Origin: Hoeflea_A sp963921345
GTDB taxonomy: Bacteria; Pseudomonadota; Alphaproteobacteria; Rhizobiales; Rhizobiaceae
Assembly: GCA_963921345.3 (NCBI GenBank)
Contig: CAWUFE020000001.1
Span: forward strand, 558,001 to 622,000
Direction: 5' to 3'
DNA: 64,000 nucleotides
Position 1 is the first letter of the stretch, and every line of letters starts with the position of its first letter. The notes beneath the pieces were generated by a model. The model did no database searches and had not been told where the DNA came from. It saw nothing but the letters and a program-made list of their open reading frames with translations. The position numbers and the translations under genes were made by a program. Positions 43,501 to 51,411 of the stretch are shown piece by piece.

Positions 43501-43660
43501 CGGTGCGCTTTTCGAGCCGATGGCGACGCTGATGATCGGTGGCCTGGCCGCAGCCTCGCTGGTCACGCTGTTCTTCGTGCCGGGCAGCTACTACCTGTTC
43601 TTCGGCGGCATCTGGAGCTGGAAGCGCGACAAGACGGGCGGCGAACCGGCTACGGCGTAG
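40586..43660 (+). CDS. RND-family efflux pump (inner membrane)
   Basis: 1024 residues. Twelve membrane helices with two large periplasmic loops. The start has RLTILVMFGLIVQGLLVYGSMPKRENPAI. The centre of helix 4 reads LVDNGLVVVEDIQGRI with the proton-relay Asp, and AGIIINNAIVLIDQI gives the second signature in the second half. This AcrB/MexB-like pump uses the proton gradient. The sequence resembles the sulfonamide/bisphosphonate or VexF-like group of hydrophobe exporters rather than the metal type. Substrate is not evident, and no regulator is adjacent. Confidence 0.93.
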   Translation: MDFLTRFGISKSRLTILVMFGLIVQGLLVYGSMPKRENPAITIRSAQISVQFPGMSPERMEDLIVKPIERKMREIGEIEDINALVSTGYSVITVTVYDHVAKADLDTVFNDIRNKIDDLKPDLPDGTEGPFVNTDYGDVSIATVAVTGDGFSDADLRESADDLREYLYEVDGVSKISLFGVQEERIWLEIDTRKLAAVGIQLQQVLNDLQAQNVILPAGQIDADGVDLILEANGDLRTVEAIGNVLTKVQGLSGFVRLKDLMNVKRGYQDPVDKPVYFNGMPAVILAVEMSDEEDIQKIGAELEREVTAYELTQPIGITYQFSTFQETNVTTSINAALMNVAQTFIVVLGVMLIFLGFRAALIIACIVPFTVTFALIGMGIMEIDLQQISIAAVIISLGLLVDNGLVVVEDIQGRISRGTDPNEAALAAGRQFFVPLAVASITTVSAFLPMLILDGVEGEFAFSLGAVVGIMLAGSWLTALYILPSLCVWFSSRKKTKEEGHENWLVRLYGSIIGKTLPFGILVIIAAYALVALSISVFPRLKSEMFPLSERAEYLIYLDMPKGTAISATQAEALAVDRWLRDKEQNPEVVNTTVFVGDGGPRFYLALNPADTNPASAFILVNTVDFDSAVTAAERATRHLIENHPGGRFKVKRLSMGGGESGIVEVKLSGPDAEKLLFMADEVEQAFDTVPGISQNENDWGNKTLKIVIDVDQSKARELGVSSQEISDLMDTFYSGQAFSTFREGDQSIPIVVRAEEGFRSSLEDLASLAVPTDGPLISLDQVATFDPKLEFSQIRRENQVRLIKISGKSDTIAANQVLATIRPTLDSLDLTGGYKLEIGGETENSAEVNEKLGAGMPAALSVMLVALMFQFNSVRRVLMTFMTVPLIIIGAPFALLFTGQPLSFFAILGMISLAGIIINNAIVLIDQIDIERQTLDLRDAVVAASKKRVTPIMLTSLTTIFGLLPMAINGGALFEPMATLMIGGLAAASLVTLFFVPGSYYLFFGGIWSWKRDKTGGEPATA

Positions 43661-43807
43661 TGGTGGTGCCGGTTTCGCGGCGCCGTCCACCATCCGTGAG
43701 CCGCTCTTGAGAGAAGTTGAGCTGCGTTTCATCGATCGTCAGACCGGACTTTACATGCAATGGGATTTGTGACAAGTGTACTTTACATTTTGGTAAGGAA
43801 GCTTTTC

Positions 43808-44221
43808 ATGTCAACCTCCACTCGATCCCAGATAGCGGCCACCGTCTTCGTGTTTTTCGGCGTTGCCTGCTTCTTCGTCTTCGACATGCCGTTCATTGCG
43901 AGTGTCGTCTTTGCGGCGCTGTGCGTCATGTGGTCTGCGTGGGTTTTCATCTCGATCTTTCGCGGAACCGATGAACCGCTGGCAGCAGGCGTAAGATATG
44001 CTCTTGCCGCGGCGAGCGGGATCGGCGTTCCCCTCTCCCTCGCATTTGTCATGGTGATGATCGCAACACCGGATCTCCAGCGTGCTGTCGCAAACATCAC
44101 GGCAATCAGTGAAATGTCGCCCGCCGCCGCCGGTTTCGGACTGGGCGTGACCTTTACCAATGCCGTGTTGTGCGTCGTATTGGTTGCTGCCAACTCGTTC
44201 TGGTGGGCCTCCAAACGGTAG
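43808..44221 (+). CDS. Small four-helix membrane protein, partner of the Xre gene
   Basis: 137 residues from ATG 43808 (AAGGAAG 6 bases before). Four hydrophobic segments are seen: IAATVFVFFGVACFFVFDM, ASVVFAALCVMWSAWVFISIF, GIGVPLSLAFVMVMIAT, and TNAVLCVVLVAANSFWWA. No known motif is visible. It is followed after 19 bases by a small Xre-type regulator. Pairs of a small membrane protein with an Xre/HipB-like regulator recur in bacteria; the membrane protein may respond to a signal. Function unknown. Confidence 0.72.
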   Translation: MSTSTRSQIAATVFVFFGVACFFVFDMPFIASVVFAALCVMWSAWVFISIFRGTDEPLAAGVRYALAAASGIGVPLSLAFVMVMIATPDLQRAVANITAISEMSPAAAGFGLGVTFTNAVLCVVLVAANSFWWASKR

Positions 44222-44240
44222 CGGCACGCGGGCAGTTGAC

Positions 44241-44444
44241 ATGAAAAACAACATTCGCGTTTTGCGGGCCGAACGGCGCTGGACGCAGGCCGACCTTGCC
44301 AATGAACTGGGCGTTTCGAGGAATTCCGTCAATGCAATCGAGAACGGCAAATACGACCCTTCCTTGCCGCTGGCATTGCGAATAGCGCGGCTGTTCAAAC
44401 GACCTGTCGAAGAGATTTTCGAGGACGAAGACCGGCACTCCTGA
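44241..44444 (+). CDS. Small Xre-family (YozG-like) DNA-binding regulator
   Basis: 67 residues. LRAERRWTQADLANELGVSRNSVNAIENGKYDPSLPLALRIARLF is a full helix-turn-helix of the Xre/Cro type. RPVEEIFEDEDRHS ends it. There is no effector domain, as in the short YozG-like proteins which often pair with a membrane protein. It begins 19 bases after the membrane protein gene, so the two are one operon. Confidence 0.88.
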   Translation: MKNNIRVLRAERRWTQADLANELGVSRNSVNAIENGKYDPSLPLALRIARLFKRPVEEIFEDEDRHS

Positions 44445-44591
44445 ATTGGCCTTTCGCGCCTGGGAGCCAATGGTCGCCTGGTGTGGCGCTGCTACAAGGG
44501 GACGCCACCGCCGAATAGCAACTTGGTCAAATTGGAATGCGGCCTGTGGCGTTCGCAAACCGGTGGACCGGAACCGCTCAATTTGCTAGAT

Positions 44592-44613
44592 ATGTTACGT
44601 TATATAGTAACAT
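44592..44613. promoter_or_regulatory. Zur-like palindrome before aztD
   Basis: ATGTTAC (44592-44598) and GTAACAT (44607-44613) form a perfect inverted repeat with eight bases between. It resembles the Zur box consensus GTTATA-N-TATAAC only in part (the inner string is GTTATATAGTAAC). It ends 12 bases before the aztD start, overlapping the likely promoter. A Zur repressor role fits because AztD carries zinc; it is inference. Confidence 0.5.
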
Positions 44614-44625
44614 TGAGGAAAGAGA

Positions 44626-45861
44626 ATGATCAGACCCCATCGATATGCCGCTCTTGCTGCGAGTGTGCTTGCAATCTCCATCGGCTCGGCCGTGCCCGCA
44701 ATGTCGGGAGACGAGACGAAAGAAGCATGGCGTCTTTTCGTCACCGACCAGGCCGAAGGACTGGTCACGGTGGTTGACCCCGCATCGGGCAACGTGCTCG
44801 ATCGGTTCGCAACGGCAGGCTACGTAACTCATCTCAAACCGACGGAGAGCGGTAAGACGCTGTTCGCGGTTCAGATGGACCATGACGCCGTCCACGTGAT
44901 CGAGACCGGCATCGAGCTGTCCGGCGATGGGGACCACCAGGATATCGCTATCAAGGACGCAGCACTTCTGTCCACGGTCATCGAAGGCCCGCGACCCGTT
45001 CACGCCGTTATGCATGACGACAAGATCCTCCAGTTCTTCGACCGTGACGGCGAAGCCAGGGTCTACGACGATGCGGATCTTCTGAAAGGCGGCGCCGACC
45101 ACACCATCGTCAAAGCCGCGGCGCCGCATCATGGGGTGGTGGTTCCGGCGGGCGACTACTTCGTCGTGTCGGAACCCAATCTCGACGTGGAGACGCCTGC
45201 AGACAAACTGCCGCCGAGGCTCGGTGCAAAGGTCGTCGACGGTGCCGGCAAACAGGTCGGGGAGGTTGCGACCTGCACCGGTCTTCACGGGGAGGCGGCT
45301 TCTGCCGGACTGGTGGCGTTCGGTTGCGTCGAAGGCGTTCTCATCGCCCGTTCGGATGGCAGTGGTCCTCCCCGGCTTGAACTCGTCGAGTACAGCGACG
45401 ACATGCCCGAGGGGCGCGTCGGCACCCTCGCTGGCGGAAAGGCCATGCAGTTCTTCCTCGGTGACTACGGGGATGACCGTCTCGTCGTCATCGAACCGTC
45501 GAGCGACAATCCCTACCGTGTGGTCGATCTCAACGTTCGCGACGTTCACTTCGTGCTCGACCCGATCCGCGCGAAGTTCGCCTACGTCTACACCGAGGAT
45601 GGAAAACTCCACGCTCTCGACGTCCTTCGTGCCGAGCTCGTCCGATCGGCCCAGGTCACCGAACCGTACAGCAAGGACGGCCACTGGCGCGATCCGCGCC
45701 CCAGGATTGCGGTGATGGGCGACACGATCGCGGTCACCGATCCGCGCGAAAGCCTTGTCAGGCTCCTCGATGCGGGCACGTTCGAAGAGGAACGATCAAT
45801 CGCCGTTGAGGGATTGCCTTTCAATATCGTCGCCATCGGCGGCTCGGGCCTGCAGCACTGA
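44626..45861 (+). CDS. aztD: AztD-like periplasmic zinc chaperone (beta-propeller)
   Basis: 411 residues. The signal peptide (MIRPHRYAALAASVLAISIGSAVPAMS) sends it to the periplasm. The seven-blade propeller repeats are seen from LFVTDQAEGLVTVVDPASGNVL to the end. AztD supplies zinc to the AztC binding protein of the AztABC importer in Paracoccus. The His-rich parts, such as MDHDAVHVIE, GDGDHQDI, PVHAVMHDD and PHHGVVVP, are good zinc ligands. AztA, AztB and AztC are not in this window. The Zur-like palindrome ahead supports zinc control. Confidence 0.8.
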   Translation: MIRPHRYAALAASVLAISIGSAVPAMSGDETKEAWRLFVTDQAEGLVTVVDPASGNVLDRFATAGYVTHLKPTESGKTLFAVQMDHDAVHVIETGIELSGDGDHQDIAIKDAALLSTVIEGPRPVHAVMHDDKILQFFDRDGEARVYDDADLLKGGADHTIVKAAAPHHGVVVPAGDYFVVSEPNLDVETPADKLPPRLGAKVVDGAGKQVGEVATCTGLHGEAASAGLVAFGCVEGVLIARSDGSGPPRLELVEYSDDMPEGRVGTLAGGKAMQFFLGDYGDDRLVVIEPSSDNPYRVVDLNVRDVHFVLDPIRAKFAYVYTEDGKLHALDVLRAELVRSAQVTEPYSKDGHWRDPRPRIAVMGDTIAVTDPRESLVRLLDAGTFEEERSIAVEGLPFNIVAIGGSGLQH

Positions 45862-45923
45862 GTGCTTGGCGCACCGACGGCGCTGTCGGTACGGCAGTGC
45901 CGACGATCATTGACGACCGAGCC

Positions 45924-46670
45924 TCACGCCGGCTCCAGCGCCGCCTTGCGGACCTCCATGGGGCTCAGGCCGAAATGTCGGCTGAAGGCGCGGCTGAGCG
46001 CCTCCGGGCTGCCATAGCCGAGGCGCCGGGCGACGCTCTGGATGCGCTGGCCGGCGGCGATGTCCTGGCGGGCGAGGATCATGCGCCAGCGGCGCAGATA
46101 GGATTGCGGCGTCTCGCCGACCTTCTCGGCGAAGCGGTCGGAGAACCGGCTGAGCGACATGCCGGCGATGTCCGCCAGTTCGCCGTTGCGCCAGTCGCGG
46201 CCCGGCCGGTCGTGCATGGCGACCAGCGCCTTGCTGAGCTGCCGGTCGGCAAGGCCGGACAAAAGCCCAGGCGTCGTCGCGCCCCTTTCGATCTGGCGGC
46301 GCAGCAGCCGGATGATCAGCACCTCGCACAGCCGGTTGAGTGCCGAGGCCGAGCCGCAGCGGCCGTCGACCGCCTCGCCCATCAGCATCTGCAACAGCAG
46401 CGCCACGGTTTCGTCGGCCGCCGTGTCGACGGCCAGCCGGTCGGGCAGGGCGGCGATCAGCGGGTTGGCGCCGCCGCCCCACTCGGCGATCGCCTCGAAC
46501 AGCCGTTCGTTCGACAGCGTACCGGCGGCGCCACGCGGCCAGAATTCGATTCCCTGCGGACCGGTTTCTTCGTTGCCGAAGACGATCAGGTTGCCGCGGC
46601 CCGGCGCGGCAATGGCGACCTGCATCTGAAAGTGCTGCATCAGGGCGGAAAGGCGGTCGTAGCGGGGCAT
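45924..46670 (-). CDS. AraC-family transcriptional regulator with cupin sensor
   Basis: 248 residues. The N-terminal half (AIAAPGRGNLIVFGNEETGPQGIEFWPRG) looks like the AraC cupin_6 sensor. The last hundred residues are the double helix-turn-helix: ELADIAGMSLSRFSDRFAEKVGETPQSYL and SVARRLGYGSPEALSRAFSRHFGLSP. It is divergent from the peroxiredoxin-like gene at 46761, with 90 bases between, and presumably controls it. Confidence 0.87.
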   Translation of the reverse strand: MPRYDRLSALMQHFQMQVAIAAPGRGNLIVFGNEETGPQGIEFWPRGAAGTLSNERLFEAIAEWGGGANPLIAALPDRLAVDTAADETVALLLQMLMGEAVDGRCGSASALNRLCEVLIIRLLRRQIERGATTPGLLSGLADRQLSKALVAMHDRPGRDWRNGELADIAGMSLSRFSDRFAEKVGETPQSYLRRWRMILARQDIAAGQRIQSVARRLGYGSPEALSRAFSRHFGLSPMEVRKAALEPA

Positions 46671-46760
46671 CTTGGGTGTTTCGATCAGGTTTATCGGGTT
46701 TTTCGAACCTAAACCTCTGCTATTGGGCTATCAAGTCGAACTTTCACAAGGAAAAACGTA

Positions 46761-47297
46761 ATGCTGATGCCCCGCCAGAAAACCCCCGACCTGACGCTGC
46801 CGCTCCTCGGCGGCGGAACCTTCGATCTTGCCACCGAGAAGTCGGAACGGGGCGTCGTCATCTGCTACTATCGCGGCCTGCACTGCCCGATATGCGCCAA
46901 CTATCTGAAGGAGCTGGAGCGGCTGACGCCGGAATTCGCCCAACGCGGCGTCACGACCATCGCCGTCAGCTCGGACGGCGAGGAGCGCACCCGGGAGATG
47001 GCCGACAAGATCGAGGCGAAGAACCTGCGCTTCGGCTACGACCTCAGCCTGGACAAGGCCCGCGAATGGGGCCTCTACATCTCCACCTCGCGCGGCAAGA
47101 CCTCGATCGGCATCGAGGAGCCGGCGCTGTTTTCCGAACCCGGCCTGTTCATGGTCACGCCGGAACAGACGCTCTATTACGGCTCGGTCCAGACCATGCC
47201 TTTCGTGCGCCCCCACTTCAAGGAACTGGTCGGCGCCCTCGACTTCGCCATCGAGAAAAACTACCCGGCCCGCGGGGAATATGCCGGGGCGGTGTAG
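46761..47297 (+). CDS. AhpC/TSA peroxiredoxin-like protein
   Basis: 178 residues. VVICYYRGLHCPICANYLKELERLTPEF contains C-P-I-C where peroxiredoxins have a peroxidatic Cys. The rest follows AhpC/TSA-like proteins with Gly-Ser-Val and PHFKELVGALDF at the end. It probably handles peroxides or thiols and receives electrons from an unknown donor. It begins after AAGGAA, and the regulator is divergent. A terminator follows the stop by 44 bases. Confidence 0.86.
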   Translation: MLMPRQKTPDLTLPLLGGGTFDLATEKSERGVVICYYRGLHCPICANYLKELERLTPEFAQRGVTTIAVSSDGEERTREMADKIEAKNLRFGYDLSLDKAREWGLYISTSRGKTSIGIEEPALFSEPGLFMVTPEQTLYYGSVQTMPFVRPHFKELVGALDFAIEKNYPARGEYAGAV

Positions 47298-47341
47298 CCG
47301 GCATCTGCCCGCAAGCGAACATCATTCGCCAATTGGAGAGT

Positions 47342-47376
47342 GCCGCGGTTCTGACGAACTGCGGCGTTTCCTTTTT
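47342..47376 (+). terminator. Intrinsic terminator after the peroxiredoxin gene
   Basis: GCCGCGGTTC (47342-47351) pairs with GAACTGCGGC (47356-47365, one G-T pair) around a four-base loop, followed by GTTTCCTTTTT. Confidence 0.82.
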
Positions 47377-47416
47377 CAGGATTGAATGAGGCGGCTTCGC
47401 AATTCCCACTCTCGCT

Positions 47417-50400
47417 TCACACCACCCACACCCCGTCATCGAGATCGGGGGCGGTGCGGGCGACGTTCTCGTCGCTCTTGGTGAAAGCGATCAGGATGTC
47501 CTCGCGCGTCAGGCCCTGCTCCATGCCGCCGACCCAGAAGTCGTAGCCGCCCTGGTCAGGCAACCGGTCCAGCACGTTCAGATACATCGCGTCGATGTAT
47601 TGCTCGTTCGTCGGGTTCGCCCCGAACAGGTCCTTGAACTCGTCCGACTGGATGAACTGCGTCGCCAGGAACTGCTCCTTCTCGTACTGGCTCCAGCCCA
47701 GCGTGTCGAAATGATCCAGATTGCCGATCCAGAACAGCACCCCGCCCTCGTCCGGCGTGCGGTTGAAAGAGGCCTGATAGATGCGGTAGCCGAAGCCGAG
47801 ATTGGGCGTGTCGACATCGTAGAGCAGCGAGCCGTCGTTGAAATCGATGCGCTCGATATCGACCATGGTGTCGGTGCCGTCGCCCAATACCAGCCGGGTC
47901 ACCACGATGGTGCCGTCATCCTGCCATTCATGGGTCACCTGGTTGCGGTTGCGGGCATAGACGACGGTGTCGGTGCCGTCGCCGCCGTCGATGTCGTCGT
48001 CGCCGAAGGAGGCGTTGATGGTGTCGTCGCTGGCGAGCGCCTGAATGACATCGTCGAACTGGGTTCCGTTGAGGATGTCGGGATCGGGGGTGCCGACGAT
48101 GGGGCCGACATTCTCGACGAAGATGTCGAAGCTTTCCTGATAGGCCGGTCCGGTTCCGTCGGTAGCGGAGAAGGTGATGAAGTAATTGCTCTGGGTGTCG
48201 AAGTCGAACACGGCGCCGGCGCCGGGTGCGACCTTGAGCTCGTTGCCGTCGAGATAGAACAGGCCGTCGTCGCCGGAGACGATCGAGAGAACTGCTGTCG
48301 GTTCGACGGGGTTCTCCGAGGCCTCGAACACCGCGACGACGGTATCGTCGAGGGCGTTCTCGCGAACGGTGCCACCGGATGCCATCGCGATGTCGGTGAT
48401 GGGCCGGTTGTCGATGGCGATTTCCAGGTCCTGGGCAAACTGCACGCCGTTGAGATTGGTTGCCGACAGGGTGACGTTGGCGGTGTGGCGGGTCTCGAAA
48501 TCGATGATGGCGCCGTCGGCGACGATCAGGTTGCCGTTGACGTCATAGACGAACAGCTGCGCATCGTCGCCGGAGAGCTCGACCAGGAACTCTTCGTCGA
48601 TGTCGGGCGAATCGTCGAAGGTCAGCTGCACTTCGCCGATAATGGTGCCGCCGTCGCTGTTCTCGGCGACATTGGAGGAGGACAGACCGATCGCCGTCAC
48701 CGGCGCGACGTCCGGATGGCCGACGAAAACCGCGTCGTTGAAGATTTGCGGCGGCGACACGCCGTCATCGATCATGACGACGAAGGGATGATCCGTTGTG
48801 CCCGGCGGCGCGCTGTCGAAATAGACCGGGTCGATGACGAAGACCTCGATCGTTCCGGCCGTCTCGCGCAGGCCCAGCTGATTGTCGAACGGCGGGGCGA
48901 TGCAATAGAGATCGCCGCCGAACGGCAGCATATGCGGCGGATGGGTGACGGTGATTTCCACCGTCGCCGTGTCGGTGCCGCCATTGCCGTCGTCGATCGT
49001 GTAGGTGAAGGTGTCGGTTCCGGAAAATCCGAAGGGCGCAGTGTAGTCGAACGATCCGTCCGGTTGCACATCGAGCTCGCCGGTTCCCAGATACTCGAAA
49101 TCCGAGACGGTGAAGGCGTCGTCGTTGAGGTCGCTGTCGGGGCCGTTGCCGTTGTCGGGAAACAGATTGTCGGACAGCGGCGTCTGCAGCTCCGTCGTGA
49201 AAGCGTCGTCCTGCGCCACCGGGGCAAAATTCGGCGGCACGCCGACGACCACCATGACCTCGTCCTGGCTGACTCCTCCGCTGCCGTCGTCGACGGTGAC
49301 CGTCAAGGTGCGCAGGTTGGTCGGCGAACCGGCCGAATTGTCGTAGGTCAGCGAATTCAGCACCGCCTCGACATGGTCCTTGTCGCCGTCGAACACATCG
49401 AAGACGATCTCGAAGTCCTTGCCGTTGTCGCCATTGGTGGTTTCGTCGATGCGACCGATGCGCTCGCCGCCGAGAAAGACGAAGCGGGCGCCGGCGATGT
49501 CCTGGACGACCTTGATCTGGCCGGGCCCGTCGCCGACGCTGCGCAGCGAGACGCTGTCTTCCGCCAGCAGGCCGCCTACCCGGATCGACAGGATGTCGTT
49601 CTCGCTCAGACCGATGATGTTGAAGAACTGGCTGATGCGGAAGGTCTGATCGTCGTCGAGGACCTGCGGTCCGCCGGCGAAGGCGTTTGTCGGGAATACG
49701 ATCAGCTGATCGAGCCCGATGATCGCCGGACCCTGGTTGTTGTAGACGAAGCCGGCATCCACCGTGTCGACGATCTGGCCGGCGGCGACCGAAAAGACGT
49801 CGGTGATGCCGGTGGCCGGATCGGGATCGGAGTCGTTCGTTCCGTCGCCGGCGTTCTGGATCGTGTGGTGCAGCCCCTCGGCGGCGTCCGGATGGGTGAA
49901 TTGCAGCCGGTAGTCGTCGGGCACCAGGCTGTCGAATTCGTAGCGGCCGTTGACATCGGTCGTGGTGGACTGGCCGGTGGGCGTGCCGTCGGCGTTCAAC
50001 AGATCGACAACAACGCCGCCGAGGCTGAACTCGAGCGCGTCGTCGGCATCGATGCCGTCGCGGTCGCGGTCGTACCAGACCGTGCCGCGGATAAAGCCGA
50101 CGGCATCGTCGTCCAGAATGGTGAAGGTGTGGGTGCTGTTGGCTGCGTCGATTGTCGCCTCGCCCGACAACACGCGCGTCAGCTCGAGAACCAGTGTCTC
50201 GTTCGGTTCGACGTCGAGGTCGTCGAGAAAACGGAGCGTGCCGGTGAAGGCGTTGCGCGAGCCCGGATCGAAGGTCAGCACGCCGGTGAGGCTGTTGCCG
50301 GGCACCTCCACGTCGACGCCCGGATCGCCGTCGATGCCGACGGTTGCGGTTCCGGAGATGGTGTATTCGACGGTGATTTCCTCGGCCGACGCCTCGCTCA

Positions 50401-50482
50401 GCGATGCGCCGACGAGAAAGTTGCCGAGCAACTGTTCGATTCGGATCGTCTCTCCGGGAAACCGGATCATCGGGCCTGCCAT
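47417..50482 (-). CDS. Large repeat protein with Calx-beta, SdrD-like and cadherin-like domains and C-terminal DUF4214
   Basis: 1021 residues, very acidic, with no N-terminal signal, as in type I secretion substrates. Order: a Calx-beta-like domain (about 15-130), SdrD B-like region (GFIRGTVWYDRDRDGIDADD), a VCBS-like stretch, an Ig-like region (VSDFEYLGTGELDVQPDGSFDYTAPFGFSGT), cadherin-like repeats (SSNVAENSDGGTIIGEV, LFYLDGNELKVAPG), a short RTX-type nonapeptide region (ASFGDDDIDGGDGTDTVVY), and DUF4214 at about 905-1015. No ABC exporter gene is near, so secretion must rely on another locus. It is probably a surface adhesin or biofilm protein. GGGGGA lies 8 bases before the ATG. Confidence 0.85.
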   Translation of the reverse strand: MAGPMIRFPGETIRIEQLLGNFLVGASLSEASAEEITVEYTISGTATVGIDGDPGVDVEVPGNSLTGVLTFDPGSRNAFTGTLRFLDDLDVEPNETLVLELTRVLSGEATIDAANSTHTFTILDDDAVGFIRGTVWYDRDRDGIDADDALEFSLGGVVVDLLNADGTPTGQSTTTDVNGRYEFDSLVPDDYRLQFTHPDAAEGLHHTIQNAGDGTNDSDPDPATGITDVFSVAAGQIVDTVDAGFVYNNQGPAIIGLDQLIVFPTNAFAGGPQVLDDDQTFRISQFFNIIGLSENDILSIRVGGLLAEDSVSLRSVGDGPGQIKVVQDIAGARFVFLGGERIGRIDETTNGDNGKDFEIVFDVFDGDKDHVEAVLNSLTYDNSAGSPTNLRTLTVTVDDGSGGVSQDEVMVVVGVPPNFAPVAQDDAFTTELQTPLSDNLFPDNGNGPDSDLNDDAFTVSDFEYLGTGELDVQPDGSFDYTAPFGFSGTDTFTYTIDDGNGGTDTATVEITVTHPPHMLPFGGDLYCIAPPFDNQLGLRETAGTIEVFVIDPVYFDSAPPGTTDHPFVVMIDDGVSPPQIFNDAVFVGHPDVAPVTAIGLSSSNVAENSDGGTIIGEVQLTFDDSPDIDEEFLVELSGDDAQLFVYDVNGNLIVADGAIIDFETRHTANVTLSATNLNGVQFAQDLEIAIDNRPITDIAMASGGTVRENALDDTVVAVFEASENPVEPTAVLSIVSGDDGLFYLDGNELKVAPGAGAVFDFDTQSNYFITFSATDGTGPAYQESFDIFVENVGPIVGTPDPDILNGTQFDDVIQALASDDTINASFGDDDIDGGDGTDTVVYARNRNQVTHEWQDDGTIVVTRLVLGDGTDTMVDIERIDFNDGSLLYDVDTPNLGFGYRIYQASFNRTPDEGGVLFWIGNLDHFDTLGWSQYEKEQFLATQFIQSDEFKDLFGANPTNEQYIDAMYLNVLDRLPDQGGYDFWVGGMEQGLTREDILIAFTKSDENVARTAPDLDDGVWVV

Positions 50483-50578
50483 GGCATTCGTCCCCCATGC
50501 AAAACGCGGGTTACCGGCCGAAACGGGCCGTCAGGCCGGACTTTCGCGAATTCTAGGAGGGTTCAGGCGATCGAAATA

Positions 50579-50594
50579 CTGTAGGACTCTACAG
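50579..50594. promoter_or_regulatory. Palindrome CTGTAG-gact-CTACAG upstream of the adhesin gene
   Basis: A perfect six-base inverted repeat with four bases between lies in the 268-base divergent region between the adhesin and the SGNH hydrolase genes, 97 bases before the adhesin start. It has operator symmetry; no regulator can be named. Confidence 0.35.
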
Positions 50595-50750
50595 GTGCCA
50601 TGGCGTTCAGCCGTCCAAAGGAGCGTATTTCATGGTCCATTTCGATCATTAACCACATCGCTACAGTCTTTGGGAAGAAATTGGGCCAACAATCGAGGTT
50701 CCATGACCGGGACAACCGGTTTCGGCAATCAATCCGTTTGGGAGGATGCC

Positions 50751-51392
50751 ATGCGCGATCTGCGCATATGCTTCGTCGGCGACAGCTACATCAACGGATC
50801 CGGAGACGAGGCGTGCCTCGGCTGGATCGGGCGACTGTGCCAACAACGGTTTACCCGGGATTTCCGGCTGACTTTCTACGATCTGGGCATTCGCGGCGCG
50901 ACCACGGACGAGATCCGCGGCCGCTGGCAGCAGGAATGCCGGGCACGCTTTCCGGACGGCGCCGACAATCGCGTCGTGCTGCAGTTCGGCATCAACGACG
51001 TTGCCGAGATCGTCGGCAAGGGGCGGCGCGTCGAGGACGACGCCTCGGTCGCCAATGCGGAAGCGATCGTGCGCGGCGTCGCGGACCTCTACCCGGCGCT
51101 GTGGGTCGGCGTGCCGCCGGCCAATGTCGCCTGTTCGCCGATGCATCCGAGCGAAGGCATGGTGATCGACTTTTTGCAGGACACGGCCATCGCGCTCAAC
51201 CGCCGCTACGCCGCCCTCGCCGCCGAGCTGGGCGTGCCCTATCTCGACATCCAGACGCCGCTGCTCGCCAATCCCGACTACATGCACAGCCTGACCCAGG
51301 GCGACCGGATGCATTGCGACGGATCCGGCTATGCGATGATGGCCGGCCTGGTCGATGGCTGGGATGCCTGGGCTGAGTGGTTCGAGGCGTGA
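50751..51392 (+). CDS. SGNH/GDSL-family hydrolase
   Basis: 213 residues from ATG 50751, which follows GGGAGG; a longer frame begins at 50703. LRICFVGDSYINGSGDEACLGW holds the catalytic Ser (G-D-S), LQFGINDVAEIVG the Asn (G-x-N-D), and DRMHCDGSGYAMM the closing D-x-x-H-like block. It has no signal peptide, so it is cytoplasmic; a lysophospholipase- or isoamyl-acetate-esterase-like role is possible. The adhesin gene is divergent. Confidence 0.85.
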   Translation: MRDLRICFVGDSYINGSGDEACLGWIGRLCQQRFTRDFRLTFYDLGIRGATTDEIRGRWQQECRARFPDGADNRVVLQFGINDVAEIVGKGRRVEDDASVANAEAIVRGVADLYPALWVGVPPANVACSPMHPSEGMVIDFLQDTAIALNRRYAALAAELGVPYLDIQTPLLANPDYMHSLTQGDRMHCDGSGYAMMAGLVDGWDAWAEWFEA

Positions 51393-51411
51393 CGGGACTT
51401 CAGAGGCTGGC

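Noticed and set aside
43670..43705. A hairpin after the RND pump gene as a terminator
   Set aside because: TGGTGG and CCACCA could pair, but the stem is uneven and no T-run follows.
47600..50584. A 994-codon open frame on the plus strand opposite the adhesin gene
   Set aside because: It is the mirror of the acidic repeat gene in a GC-rich genome; the product has Val/Asp-rich low-complexity sequence without any fold, while the minus-strand product has recognisable domains.
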